NCBI GenBank assembly: GCA_016550415.1 | Contig: JABXGU010000127.1 | Location: 1 to 6,006 of the forward strand | Direction: 5' to 3' | Origin: an archaeon | GTDB taxonomy: Archaea > Asgardarchaeota > Hermodarchaeia > Hermodarchaeales > Hermodarchaeaceae | DNA: 6,006 nt | Shown: positions 1-5,190 of the stretch, one piece after another | Position numbering within the stretch: position 1 is the stretch's first letter | Layout: every line of letters begins with the position of its first letter | Translations under genes and position numbers: made by a program | Notes under the pieces: generated by a model | What the model was told of the DNA's origin: nothing | The model's database searches: none | The model's input: only the letters and a program-made list of their open reading frames with translations

Positions 1-1
1 C

Positions 2-1201
2 CTCCGCGTCCTTGCTTTGGCATACAGGATTATTCCAGCTACAAAGATTGGAGAATTCAAAGATTCTTTAAATAAAGGTCAGGAGGATTTGACATTCGTA
101 GGATTGACCGGAATCATTGATCCACCACGTGAAGAAGCTAGAAGTGCCATCGCCCTGTGTAAAAAAGCCGGTATTAAAGTTATTATGGTCACAGGGGATC
201 ACCGCCTAACTGCTATGGCTATAGCAAAGACAATCGGCATTACAGACGAAGATTCTTCCTTGCTTACTGGTGCAGATGTTGAGAAAATGAGCAATGAGGA
301 TTTAGACACTAGAATTTTAACAACCCCTGTAATTTCCCGAGCATCCCCTGAACATAAATTGAGAATAGTTGATGCCCTAAAGAGGAATGGTCAGATTGTA
401 GCTATGACAGGGGATGGAGTAAATGACGCGCCTGCCCTGAAGGCGGCTGCTATTGGAGTTGCGATGGGGGTAGCGGGAACAGATGTAGCGAAGGCTACTG
501 CTGATATTATTCTTACTGACGATAATTTCCAAGGAATAGTAGGTGCCATTGAGGAGGGACGGGTATCCTTTGGAAACCTTCGAAAGGTCGTGGAGTATTT
601 GGTCACTACTAATGTGGGAGAAATCTTGACCTTCTTTCTCGCTCTTCTCCTTCTTCCTGGTATCCTCCTTTTTGCACCAGCACAAATTCTCTGGATTAAC
701 TTGGTCACTGACGGTGTACTTGATGTTACCATTGCTATGGAACAAAAAGAAAAAGATGTGATGAACCGACCACCCCGTAAACCCACAGAAAGTATCATAG
801 ACCGAGAAATGATTAGCCGCATAATCTTTGTTGCTCCCATAATGGCTCTGGGTACTCTTTGGATATACTTTGGAGCACTCCCTTTTGGTTTGCCCCGAGC
901 ACAAACTATGGCTTTTGCCACCCTCGCAATGTTCCAAGTATTCAATGCGCTAAATGTACGCTCTCGAACAGCCTCTGTGTTTAAACTCGGGTTTAGAACG
1001 AACAAGTTTTTACTGGTTGCCATTTTCATTTCTATTGCTCTATTGGTAAGTGCAACTCTTCTCCCAATTTTCCACATAGTGCTTCTTACAATCCCCCTCT
1101 TCCTCAGCGATTGGACACTGATATTCCTTGTATCTAGTAGTATCCTAATAGGTGAAGAAATTAGAAAGTATATTTGGATTAAATGGAGAGGAGCCCAGTA
1201 G
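2..1201 (+). CDS. P2-type cation-transporting ATPase, C-terminal part (5' end outside window)
   Basis: Membrane pump that uses ATP to move a cation, most likely Ca2+-like, across the cytoplasmic membrane. The frame is open from base 2, and the first codons read LRVLALAYR, a typical P-domain-proximal stretch, so the TTG at 17 is not a real start; about 399 residues are visible, roughly the last 45% of a typical pump. Visible in order (numbered from base 2): MVTGDH hinge (residues 62-67), TGDGVNDAP (136-144, Mg-binding aspartates), then about six membrane helices near 196-217, 226-246, 270-292, 301-318, 335-358 and 366-385, as for M5-M10 of P2 ATPases. M5 has NVGE (N204, E207) and M6 has NLVTDG (N233, T236, D237), matching SERCA ion ligands by eye. 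The SERCA M8 Glu position appears to be Gln (Q312). The DKTGT phosphorylation site, actuator domain and M1-M4 lie upstream, so ion specificity cannot be settled. A Na+/K+- or H+-type role remains possible. Confidence 0.95.
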   Translation, partial: LRVLALAYRIIPATKIGEFKDSLNKGQEDLTFVGLTGIIDPPREEARSAIALCKKAGIKVIMVTGDHRLTAMAIAKTIGITDEDSSLLTGADVEKMSNEDLDTRILTTPVISRASPEHKLRIVDALKRNGQIVAMTGDGVNDAPALKAAAIGVAMGVAGTDVAKATADIILTDDNFQGIVGAIEEGRVSFGNLRKVVEYLVTTNVGEILTFFLALLLLPGILLFAPAQILWINLVTDGVLDVTIAMEQKEKDVMNRPPRKPTESIIDREMISRIIFVAPIMALGTLWIYFGALPFGLPRAQTMAFATLAMFQVFNALNVRSRTASVFKLGFRTNKFLLVAIFISIALLVSATLLPIFHIVLLTIPLFLSDWTLIFLVSSSILIGEEIRKYIWIKWRGAQ

Positions 1202-1221
1202 GTTCTTTTCCAGTCTAATAT

Positions 1222-1246
1222 TGTTCTTCGAACAGCTTCTAGAAGC
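1222..1246. repeat. Tandem small inverted repeats in a convergent gap; possible terminator
   Basis: Two dyads sit side by side 20-45 bases after the ATPase stop. The first is TGTTC-ttc-GAACA at 1222-1234; the second is the perfect 12-bp palindrome GCTTCTAGAAGC at 1235-1246. The gap (1202-1295) separates the ATPase from the SnoaL-like gene, which converge here, so a role in ending transcription on either strand is plausible. No long T-tract follows. The stems are short, so this could also be a protein-binding site or chance. Confidence 0.35.
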
Positions 1247-1295
1247 CTATTATGACCGATGGGAATCTCGTCAGATGCTATAATTGTGATTATTG

Positions 1296-1709
1296 TTAGG
1301 TTTTCTGTGTTTTACTCTCGATTTTCTCAATATCGCTATATATCCGCCATTCAGCAACAAGACCATCTCGAATTTCAGCAATCCAAAGGACAGTTTCTTT
1401 TTCTTCAATTTCAGGTGCAATATGTGAACCTGTTGTTGTACCAATAATTGCTACACCATTGCCACTGGTTAGGACATGTTGTACAAGGATTTTGTATTTT
1501 GGGTAGTCTGAAAAGTATCCTTCCCATCCATCTCGACCACGGGTTATGTCCCCTGCCATGTCGATTAATGTAAAGTCCTCTGTCTGGAGCTTGATTAATC
1601 GCTTAGAGTCTCCAGCATTGATAACATCCACAAATTTGAGGGCGACAGCTTTAGGCGACCCAGCCTTCGCAGAACGGTCAGCATCTTGCTGATTTCTTAG
1701 TCTAGGCAT
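1296..1709 (-). CDS. SnoaL-like / NTF2-fold protein
   Basis: Small protein of 137 residues with the NTF2/SnoaL cone fold, a family that includes polyketide cyclases, ketosteroid isomerases and many ligand-binding proteins of unknown role. The family pattern is visible: an N-terminal helix (AVALKFVDVINAGD, residues 21-34), an early strand 'EDFTLID', a 'RGRDGWEGYFSDYPKYKI' segment (57-74), a strand 'GVAIIGTTTG' (85-94), then 'ETVLWIAEIRDGLVAEWRIYSD' (105-126), the usual closing strands. The first 20 residues are polar and probably disordered. The ATG at 1709 is the only start in frame before an upstream stop at 1749-1751; no strong Shine-Dalgarno is visible, so a short or leaderless transcript is possible (an AT-rich patch at 1738-1755 could be the TATA box). 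It is cytoplasmic, with no signal peptide. It is divergent from the zinc-ribbon/transglutaminase gene and convergent with the ATPase. Substrate and reaction cannot be inferred. Confidence 0.85.
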   Translation of the reverse strand: MPRLRNQQDADRSAKAGSPKAVALKFVDVINAGDSKRLIKLQTEDFTLIDMAGDITRGRDGWEGYFSDYPKYKILVQHVLTSGNGVAIIGTTTGSHIAPEIEEKETVLWIAEIRDGLVAEWRIYSDIEKIESKTQKT

Positions 1710-1828
1710 AATCTTGACCCATCTTGAAGCTGTCTTAGTATCTAAAATCTATACCTCTCCATTTAGATCACCTGCTATCTGTAGGAATCCTTCAAGTGTG
1801 AAGACAATAAGGAGACAACACGTAAAAC

Positions 1829-1842
1829 CTAGAAATTTCTAG
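1829..1842. promoter_or_regulatory. Perfect 14-bp palindrome in divergent intergenic region
   Basis: CTAGAAATTTCTAG is a perfect dyad lying 42 bases before the ATG of the zinc-ribbon/transglutaminase gene and about 120 bases before the SnoaL-like gene, on the divergent side. An overlapping second dyad, TTCTAGAA, occupies 1837-1844. A homodimeric regulator site is the natural reading. It is AT-rich, so chance is possible. The rest of the gap (1710-1884) shows no convincing TATA box for the + strand gene. Confidence 0.35.
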
Positions 1843-1849
1843 AATTACC

Positions 1850-1888
1850 ATGAAGAGTGATAATTACCTGAAGGCTTGGTCACTATGA
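1850..1888 (+). other. Possible 12-codon leader ORF overlapping the next start
   Basis: ATG at 1850 opens a 12-residue frame (MKSDNYLKAWSL) whose TGA (1886-1888) overlaps the ATG of the transglutaminase-like gene (1885-1887) in an ATGA arrangement, the geometry of translationally coupled genes. There is no Shine-Dalgarno before it, so it would need a leaderless or very short-leader transcript. It is short enough to arise by chance, so it is recorded only as a candidate upstream ORF. Confidence 0.2.
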
Positions 1889-2823
1889 AAGGTCAAGAAT
1901 CAGAGGAGAAGATAGTGTTGGTTTGTCCTCTTTGTGGGAAGCGAACAAAGACCTTCAAATGCACTTCTTGCGGGGCCTCATTGCCCAAGTCTTTTCCTCT
2001 TCAATGCCCCAAATGTAACATCTTGGTGGAGTATTGGAAATGTCTACATTGCAAACATCAATGGAGGATTCCAAGCAAGCCCATTACCATTGCTACATTG
2101 CAGCCATTTGATGTTAAATTAGATCTCCCCAGTGTTGTGCTTGTCCATGTTGATGAACTTCGACGATACCATGCACATCCTGATACCGCTCTAAGCACCT
2201 ATGTCAAAGCAGTATTACATGATTGTAATCTTCTACGTTGGCCAGGTCCCTGCAATGCTGTTATCGAATCTTGGGGACGGGATTGTGCTGCTACCGCACG
2301 AAAAGCTATTGATGTCATTGTAAACCAAGTTGAACGTCGATTCGACAGTGGGTTACCGCAGGTTATAGCCCTATACGAATTGGTTCGCGATTATGTGAAT
2401 TACCAATCGGAAACAGGACAGGTGCTTCGCTTCCCTATTGAGACATTAACGCTTGGCAAGGGTGACTGTGAAGACCAAGCTATGGCTCTTGCTGCACTAT
2501 ACAAAGCTGCAGGATATGATACAGCAATTGTCCGGCTGTGGGACTCTGAACGAAGTTTTCATCACATATGTTGCGCCATACGTGCAGATGAATGGATTAA
2601 CCATGGACTTTGGACGCTAGGTGGTGACCGTGATGAAGATTATATCTGGAAAGTTCTGGATCCAGCATTTATTCATCCATTTAATGAACTACCCAGTTGG
2701 ATTCAAGACTACAAGGATCAAAAGGGCAAACCTTGGGTTCCTCCAGAGGTTGGAAGTGCCTTATATGTAAGTTGGGATGCATTAAGTGATAAAATGCGCA
2801 AAGATGTTATTAAAATTGGATAG
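1885..2823 (+). CDS. Double zinc-ribbon protein with transglutaminase-like cysteine peptidase domain
   Basis: Protein of 312 residues. The N-terminus carries two CxxC...CxxC zinc ribbons: C14/C17/C26/C29 and C41/C44/C53/C56. A helical region of unknown fold follows (about 85-155), then a transglutaminase-like domain (about 155-270) with the segment 'YVNYQSE', the nucleophile motif GKGDCEDQA (C195), a histidine in FHHICCAI (H227, or H226) and the aspartate in WKVLDP (D259). This Cys-His-Asp order and spacing fit the papain-like transglutaminase superfamily, whose microbial members mostly cleave or modify peptides or amides; the substrate here is unknown. No signal peptide or membrane segment is seen, so it is probably cytoplasmic. 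A TTG at 1876 is in frame, but the ATG at 1885 is preferred: gaagg (1870-1874) lies 10 bases before it, against 1 base before the TTG. The gene is divergent from the SnoaL-like gene and 89 bases before the hydrolase. The catalytic residues are intact, so an active enzyme is likely. Confidence 0.88.
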   Translation: MKGQESEEKIVLVCPLCGKRTKTFKCTSCGASLPKSFPLQCPKCNILVEYWKCLHCKHQWRIPSKPITIATLQPFDVKLDLPSVVLVHVDELRRYHAHPDTALSTYVKAVLHDCNLLRWPGPCNAVIESWGRDCAATARKAIDVIVNQVERRFDSGLPQVIALYELVRDYVNYQSETGQVLRFPIETLTLGKGDCEDQAMALAALYKAAGYDTAIVRLWDSERSFHHICCAIRADEWINHGLWTLGGDRDEDYIWKVLDPAFIHPFNELPSWIQDYKDQKGKPWVPPEVGSALYVSWDALSDKMRKDVIKIG

Positions 2824-2859
2824 GCAGCTCTTGGTGTCCTTAAGTGCTAAAATTCTTCA

Positions 2860-2867
2860 TATATTAA
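2860..2867 (+). promoter_or_regulatory. Candidate archaeal TATA box for the hydrolase gene
   Basis: TATATTAA lies 37 bases after the preceding stop and 45 bases before the hydrolase ATG. An archaeal start site about 26 bases downstream would fall near 2889 and leave a leader of roughly 23 bases containing the gggagg ribosome site. This suggests the hydrolase can be transcribed on its own. The call rests on position and AT content only. Confidence 0.4.
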
Positions 2868-2912
2868 ATGTGAGAAAAAGAGGTATTGGTCAATAAAGGG
2901 AGGATTGTCCAC

Positions 2913-3839
2913 ATGCAAGCTGAAACGTTTTTCTTTTCCGATGAAGATGGCGTCGAGATTTTTGTCTACAAATGGCTTCCTGAAGCTGATGTTCCAATTA
3001 AAGGAGTTGTGCAAATTGCCCATGGCGCTGCAAGCCACGCGGGTAGATATGCACATGTAGGTGAATCCTTTGTTAAGGCAGGCTATGTGGTGTACGCAAA
3101 TGACCATCGCGGACATGGTAAAACAGGTCAAAAGTCAGGCAGATTAGGCATATTAAGTATGGGTGACTGGGAGCGGATGGTTCGGAATCTCAAGGAATTA
3201 ACCGACATTGCCAAAGGAGCCTACACGGATTCACCCTTCTTTATTTTGGGGCATTCCATGGGATCCTTTTTGGTGCAGAACTACATCCAAATGTGGGGAT
3301 CAGACCTTCAAGGTGCTCTCCTGACAGGAACGACAGGTGAAATAGTAGCTCCATCAGATCAGTTTGACCTGGAGAGTATTCAAAGGAGTATAGCAGAAAA
3401 GGGATTTGATGCCCGCGAAGAAGATTTCAGTAACTTCATGAAAGCCTACAATGAACCTTTCGAGCCTGCAAGGACAGAATTTGACTGGCTGACACGGGAT
3501 CAGGAGGCAATCCAAAGATACATTGATGATCCATTATGTGGATTCCCCCTTTCATATGGTTTCATTGTCGAACTGGGGAGAAGCATGTTTTCCCTGTGGG
3601 ATTCGGAGAAATTACAGAAAATTCCTAAGGACCTACCGATTTACATCTTTGTTGGCAGTATGGACCCAGTCTCTGGAATGGCAAAGGGTGCTAAGACCTT
3701 GCTTCAACGTTACCAAGACCTAGGCATCAAAGATGTAACATTAAAGGAATATCCTGACTGCCGCCACGAATTGTTCAATGAAATTAACCGTGAAGAAGTA
3801 ATCCAAGATGTCATCGCTTGGTTAAATGCCCATCTCTGA
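2913..3839 (+). CDS. Alpha/beta hydrolase, monoacylglycerol lipase / lysophospholipase-like
   Basis: Serine hydrolase of 308 residues in the Hydrolase_4 (monoglyceride lipase/PldB-like) group, which cleaves ester bonds of monoacylglycerols or lysolipids; the substrate here is inferred from family only. Visible landmarks: oxyanion-hole HG (37-38, in IAHGAASHAGRY), DHRGHG (64-69), nucleophile elbow GHSMG with S115, a lid region about 140-230, the acid in GSMDP (D251) and the base in CRHELF (H285). The Ser-Asp-His triad is complete, and length is normal for the family. There is no signal peptide or membrane helix, so it is probably cytoplasmic or loosely membrane-associated. The ATG at 2913 is chosen over an in-frame TTG at 2886 because gggagg (2898-2903) stands 9 bases before the ATG, the strongest ribosome site in the window. 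It follows the transglutaminase gene by 89 bases, with its own candidate TATA box. In archaea with isoprenoid ether lipids the natural ester substrate is an open question. Confidence 0.92.
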   Translation: MQAETFFFSDEDGVEIFVYKWLPEADVPIKGVVQIAHGAASHAGRYAHVGESFVKAGYVVYANDHRGHGKTGQKSGRLGILSMGDWERMVRNLKELTDIAKGAYTDSPFFILGHSMGSFLVQNYIQMWGSDLQGALLTGTTGEIVAPSDQFDLESIQRSIAEKGFDAREEDFSNFMKAYNEPFEPARTEFDWLTRDQEAIQRYIDDPLCGFPLSYGFIVELGRSMFSLWDSEKLQKIPKDLPIYIFVGSMDPVSGMAKGAKTLLQRYQDLGIKDVTLKEYPDCRHELFNEINREEVIQDVIAWLNAHL

Positions 3840-3881
3840 AATTTGTGTAAAGGAATTGTGTGGCTGCTTGGATTTATGGTG

Positions 3882-3903
3882 ATGCGGAATCCTTGTTCCG
3901 TAT
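3882..3903 (+). terminator. Stem-loop downstream of the hydrolase, possible terminator
   Basis: CGGAA (3885-3889) pairs with TTCCG (3896-3900) across a 6-base loop, and the stem extends outward to 3882/3903 with one G-U pair, giving 8 pairs. It begins 43 bases after the hydrolase stop and is followed by a short T-rich stretch (tatttacttat). The T-tract is weak, so this is a modest terminator or RNA-structure candidate. The rest of the 3840-4016 gap holds no convincing gene. Confidence 0.3.
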
Positions 3904-3954
3904 TTACTTATCTAATGAGAATGAAGCCACAGCAATGGTATGATTGAATCCGAA

Positions 3955-3963
3955 TTATATTTA
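3955..3963 (+). promoter_or_regulatory. Candidate TATA box for the small membrane protein gene
   Basis: TTATATTTA lies 54 bases before the ATG at 4017. A transcript beginning about 26 bases further on, near 3985, would carry a leader of around 30 bases that includes the palindrome at 3993-4008 and the ribosome site. Position and AT-content evidence only. Confidence 0.35.
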
Positions 3964-3992
3964 GCTATGGAGTTGTATCAGGAATATTGTAA

Positions 3993-4008
3993 ATCTCCAC
4001 TTGGAGAT
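3993..4008 (+). promoter_or_regulatory. Palindrome overlapping the ribosome-binding site of the small membrane gene
   Basis: ATCTCCA-ct-TGGAGAT is a 16-base inverted repeat with perfect 7-base arms. The right arm holds GGAG (4003-4006), and ggagatga at 4003-4010 resembles the archaeal consensus ggaggtga and sits 6-10 bases before the ATG at 4017. In RNA a 6-bp stem with a 4-base loop would cover the Shine-Dalgarno. It could be a translational switch, a DNA operator or coincidence. Confidence 0.4.
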
Positions 4009-4016
4009 GATTGAAG

Positions 4017-4226
4017 ATGAGTAAAGTTCTCGCATTACTTGGATTGATACTGATAATTGTAGGATTCATTCCGCTTTTATTGCCAATGGTTGGGTTAGGA
4101 GCGTACGCTGCCTACTTCGATCTTGGTATCTATAGCCTTAATCTGGCAGGATATGTCTTTACTGAGGTTATGCTTGCCCTGATTGGACTCGGTGTGATTC
4201 TTCTGATTGTTGGTGCAATAAGGTAG
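4017..4226 (+). CDS. Small two-helix membrane protein of unknown function
   Basis: Protein of 69 residues, almost entirely hydrophobic: a first membrane helix at about residues 4-29 (LALLGLILIIVGFIPLLLP), a short loop with AAYFDLGIY, and a second helix at about 44-67, ending in a lone basic residue (GAIR). Both helices are rich in Gly, Ile and Leu, and no metal-binding, catalytic or lipid-anchor motif is seen. The ATG at 4017 is preferred over the in-frame TTG at 4011 because ggag (4003-4006) is 10 bases from the ATG but only 4 from the TTG. It has a candidate TATA box and a structured leader of its own and converges with the ZIP transporter gene, so it is probably monocistronic. I do not recognise the family. 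It could be a small accessory subunit or stress-related membrane peptide, but no function can be assigned. The good ribosome site and clean hydrophobic pattern support a real gene. Confidence 0.7.
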   Translation: MSKVLALLGLILIIVGFIPLLLPMVGLGAYAAYFDLGIYSLNLAGYVFTEVMLALIGLGVILLIVGAIR

Positions 4227-4256
4227 ATATTCTTATTTAACAGACATTGTGGATTA

Positions 4257-4298
4257 TTGACCACAAGAGTGGTCAAGCCTAGTGAATTCTAGGACCAC
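4257..4298. repeat. Three-segment region able to form two exclusive hairpins
   Basis: TTGACCAC (4257-4264) and GTGGTCAA (4269-4276) form a perfect 8-bp stem around AAGA. A second GACCAC copy (4293-4298) can take the same GTGGTC segment instead. That alternative stem pairs GTGGT (4269-4273) with ACCAC (4294-4298) and CCTAG (4278-4282) with CTAGG (4289-4293), with a 4-base bulge. It lies in the convergent gap after the small membrane gene, so a terminator or 3'-UTR structure is most likely. There is no T-tract. Confidence 0.4.
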
Positions 4299-4319
4299 AC
4301 AGCGTAATTTCTATTGACA

Positions 4320-4351
4320 AATAGTATCTACTTCAAAAGGCAGATGCTATT
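4320..4351. terminator. Long imperfect hairpin between convergent genes
   Basis: AATAGTATCT (4320-4329) pairs with AGATGCTATT (4342-4351) over 10 positions, with a single G-U pair in the + strand RNA, around a 12-base loop. It lies about 95 bases past the small membrane gene stop and 14 bases past the ZIP stop on the other strand. It is a candidate transcription end or RNA-stability structure for either gene. It lacks a clear T-tract and is scored accordingly. Confidence 0.35.
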
Positions 4352-4365
4352 CAACCTACGTCATT

Positions 4366-5115
4366 CTATGCAAGAACAGAGTCTAGAAACATCATGATTG
4401 TAAATCCAACAATCAGTGCTAGGACAGCTTGTCGTGCAAATCCATTTTTTTGACTTTCAGGAATGATGTCTCCTGCAACCACGAGAAGCATTGCTCCTGC
4501 AGCAAAAGCTAGGCCCCATGGTAGAAGCTGCTGGAATATTGTGACAACCCCTGCTCCCAGTAGCCCTCCAACAGGTTCAATCAACCCAGTTAAAGTTGCA
4601 TAACCCAGCGCTCTAATTCGGCTCTTACCTTCTCCCACTAAGGGTAAAGCAACTGCCAGACCTTCCGGAAAATTTTGAAGACCGATTGCCGTCGCGACTA
4701 GAAAACCAGTAGCGATATCGCTACTCCCAAAGCTAACTCCTACCGCTATCCCTTCTGGGAAATTATGGAGTGTGATTGCAAAAATGAATAACCAGATTCG
4801 AGAAATCCTCTTTGAACCCTCACTCTCTTCATTTTTTGACTGAAAATGGGGAATAACATATTCAATCGCAACCAGAAAGATGACACCAATAAGGAGACCA
4901 CCGACAGCTACCCATATACCGCCCAAATCGATTGACGGAACTAGCAAACTGAAGGAGGTAGCTGCAAGCATCACACCAGCTGAAAAACCAAGCATAATTC
5001 CTAAGGTTCTATTCGAAATATCTCTGGTGAACAGGATCGGTAATGCGCCTACTCCCGTTGCCAACCCTGCAATTAGGCTAGCTGTGAATCCGAGCTGGAC
5101 TAGTATTGGAATCAT
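4366..5115 (-). CDS. ZIP-family divalent metal transporter (GufA/ZupT-like)
   Basis: Cytoplasmic-membrane importer of Zn2+, Fe2+ or related divalent metals, 249 residues with about eight helices (near 5-27, 36-59, 66-88, 107-129, 134-157, 170-194, 198-218, 228-247). The metal-site motifs are clear: HNFPEG in helix 4 (H117, N118, E121), QNFPEG in helix 5 (Q147, N148, E151) and the helix 6 glutamate in GLIEPVGG (E180). Compared by memory with Bordetella ZIP, the helix 5 Asp of the second metal site is Asn here. The loop after helix 3 (HFQSKNEESEGSKR) is short and not histidine-rich. The ATG at 5115 has aggag 12 bases upstream (5128-5132), a somewhat long spacing; another ATG at 5120-5122 is out of frame. 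It is 75 bases downstream of the DPSL gene on the same strand, but a terminator-like hairpin separates them. Its position beside DPSL and a Fur-family gene favours a role in iron or zinc balance; the metal itself cannot be told from sequence. Confidence 0.93.
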   Translation of the reverse strand: MIPILVQLGFTASLIAGLATGVGALPILFTRDISNRTLGIMLGFSAGVMLAATSFSLLVPSIDLGGIWVAVGGLLIGVIFLVAIEYVIPHFQSKNEESEGSKRISRIWLFIFAITLHNFPEGIAVGVSFGSSDIATGFLVATAIGLQNFPEGLAVALPLVGEGKSRIRALGYATLTGLIEPVGGLLGAGVVTIFQQLLPWGLAFAAGAMLLVVAGDIIPESQKNGFARQAVLALIVGFTIMMFLDSVLA

Positions 5116-5132
5116 AGCACATTTTTTCTCCT

Positions 5133-5175
5133 AAAAAGAAGGGAATCTCCTTTTCTTCAAACGTGAAAAGGAGAT
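5133..5175 (-). terminator. Hairpin plus T-tract between DPSL and ZIP genes
   Basis: ATCTCCTTTTC (5145-5155) and GAAAAGGAGAT (5165-5175) are perfect 11-base inverted arms around a 9-base loop. Read on the minus strand, the hairpin starts 15 bases after the DPSL stop and is followed after TCCC by TTCTTTTT (complement of 5133-5140). This is the layout of an intrinsic terminator for DPSL. It also lies within 60 bases upstream of the ZIP start, so it could act as an attenuator or as an operator for ZIP. Confidence 0.65.
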
Positions 5176-5190
5176 GTTGGGTGTAGATGT

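Noticed and set aside
17..19. TTG at 17 as the start of the cation ATPase
   Set aside because: The frame is open to the left edge, and the preceding codons (LRVLA) match conserved ATPase sequence, so the gene begins outside the window.
377..1077. Two long minus-strand open frames (377-937 and 391-1077)
   Set aside because: They lie opposite the P-type ATPase, whose motifs are unmistakable; their translations are low-complexity or basic and show no family pattern.
2847..3131. Minus-strand 94-codon frame
   Set aside because: It covers the start, ribosome site and first 70 codons of the hydrolase on the other strand and has no recognisable motif.
3858..3947. Possible 29-codon ORF from GTG at 3858 (or ATG at 3876) after the hydrolase
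   Set aside because: The only ribosome-like site (aaagga) is 3 bases from the GTG, the product has no motif, and the frame overlaps a stem-loop; chance is the simpler reading.
4880..5134. Plus-strand 84-codon frame opposite the ZIP gene
   Set aside because: It is the complement of ZIP membrane helices and shows no independent coding signal.
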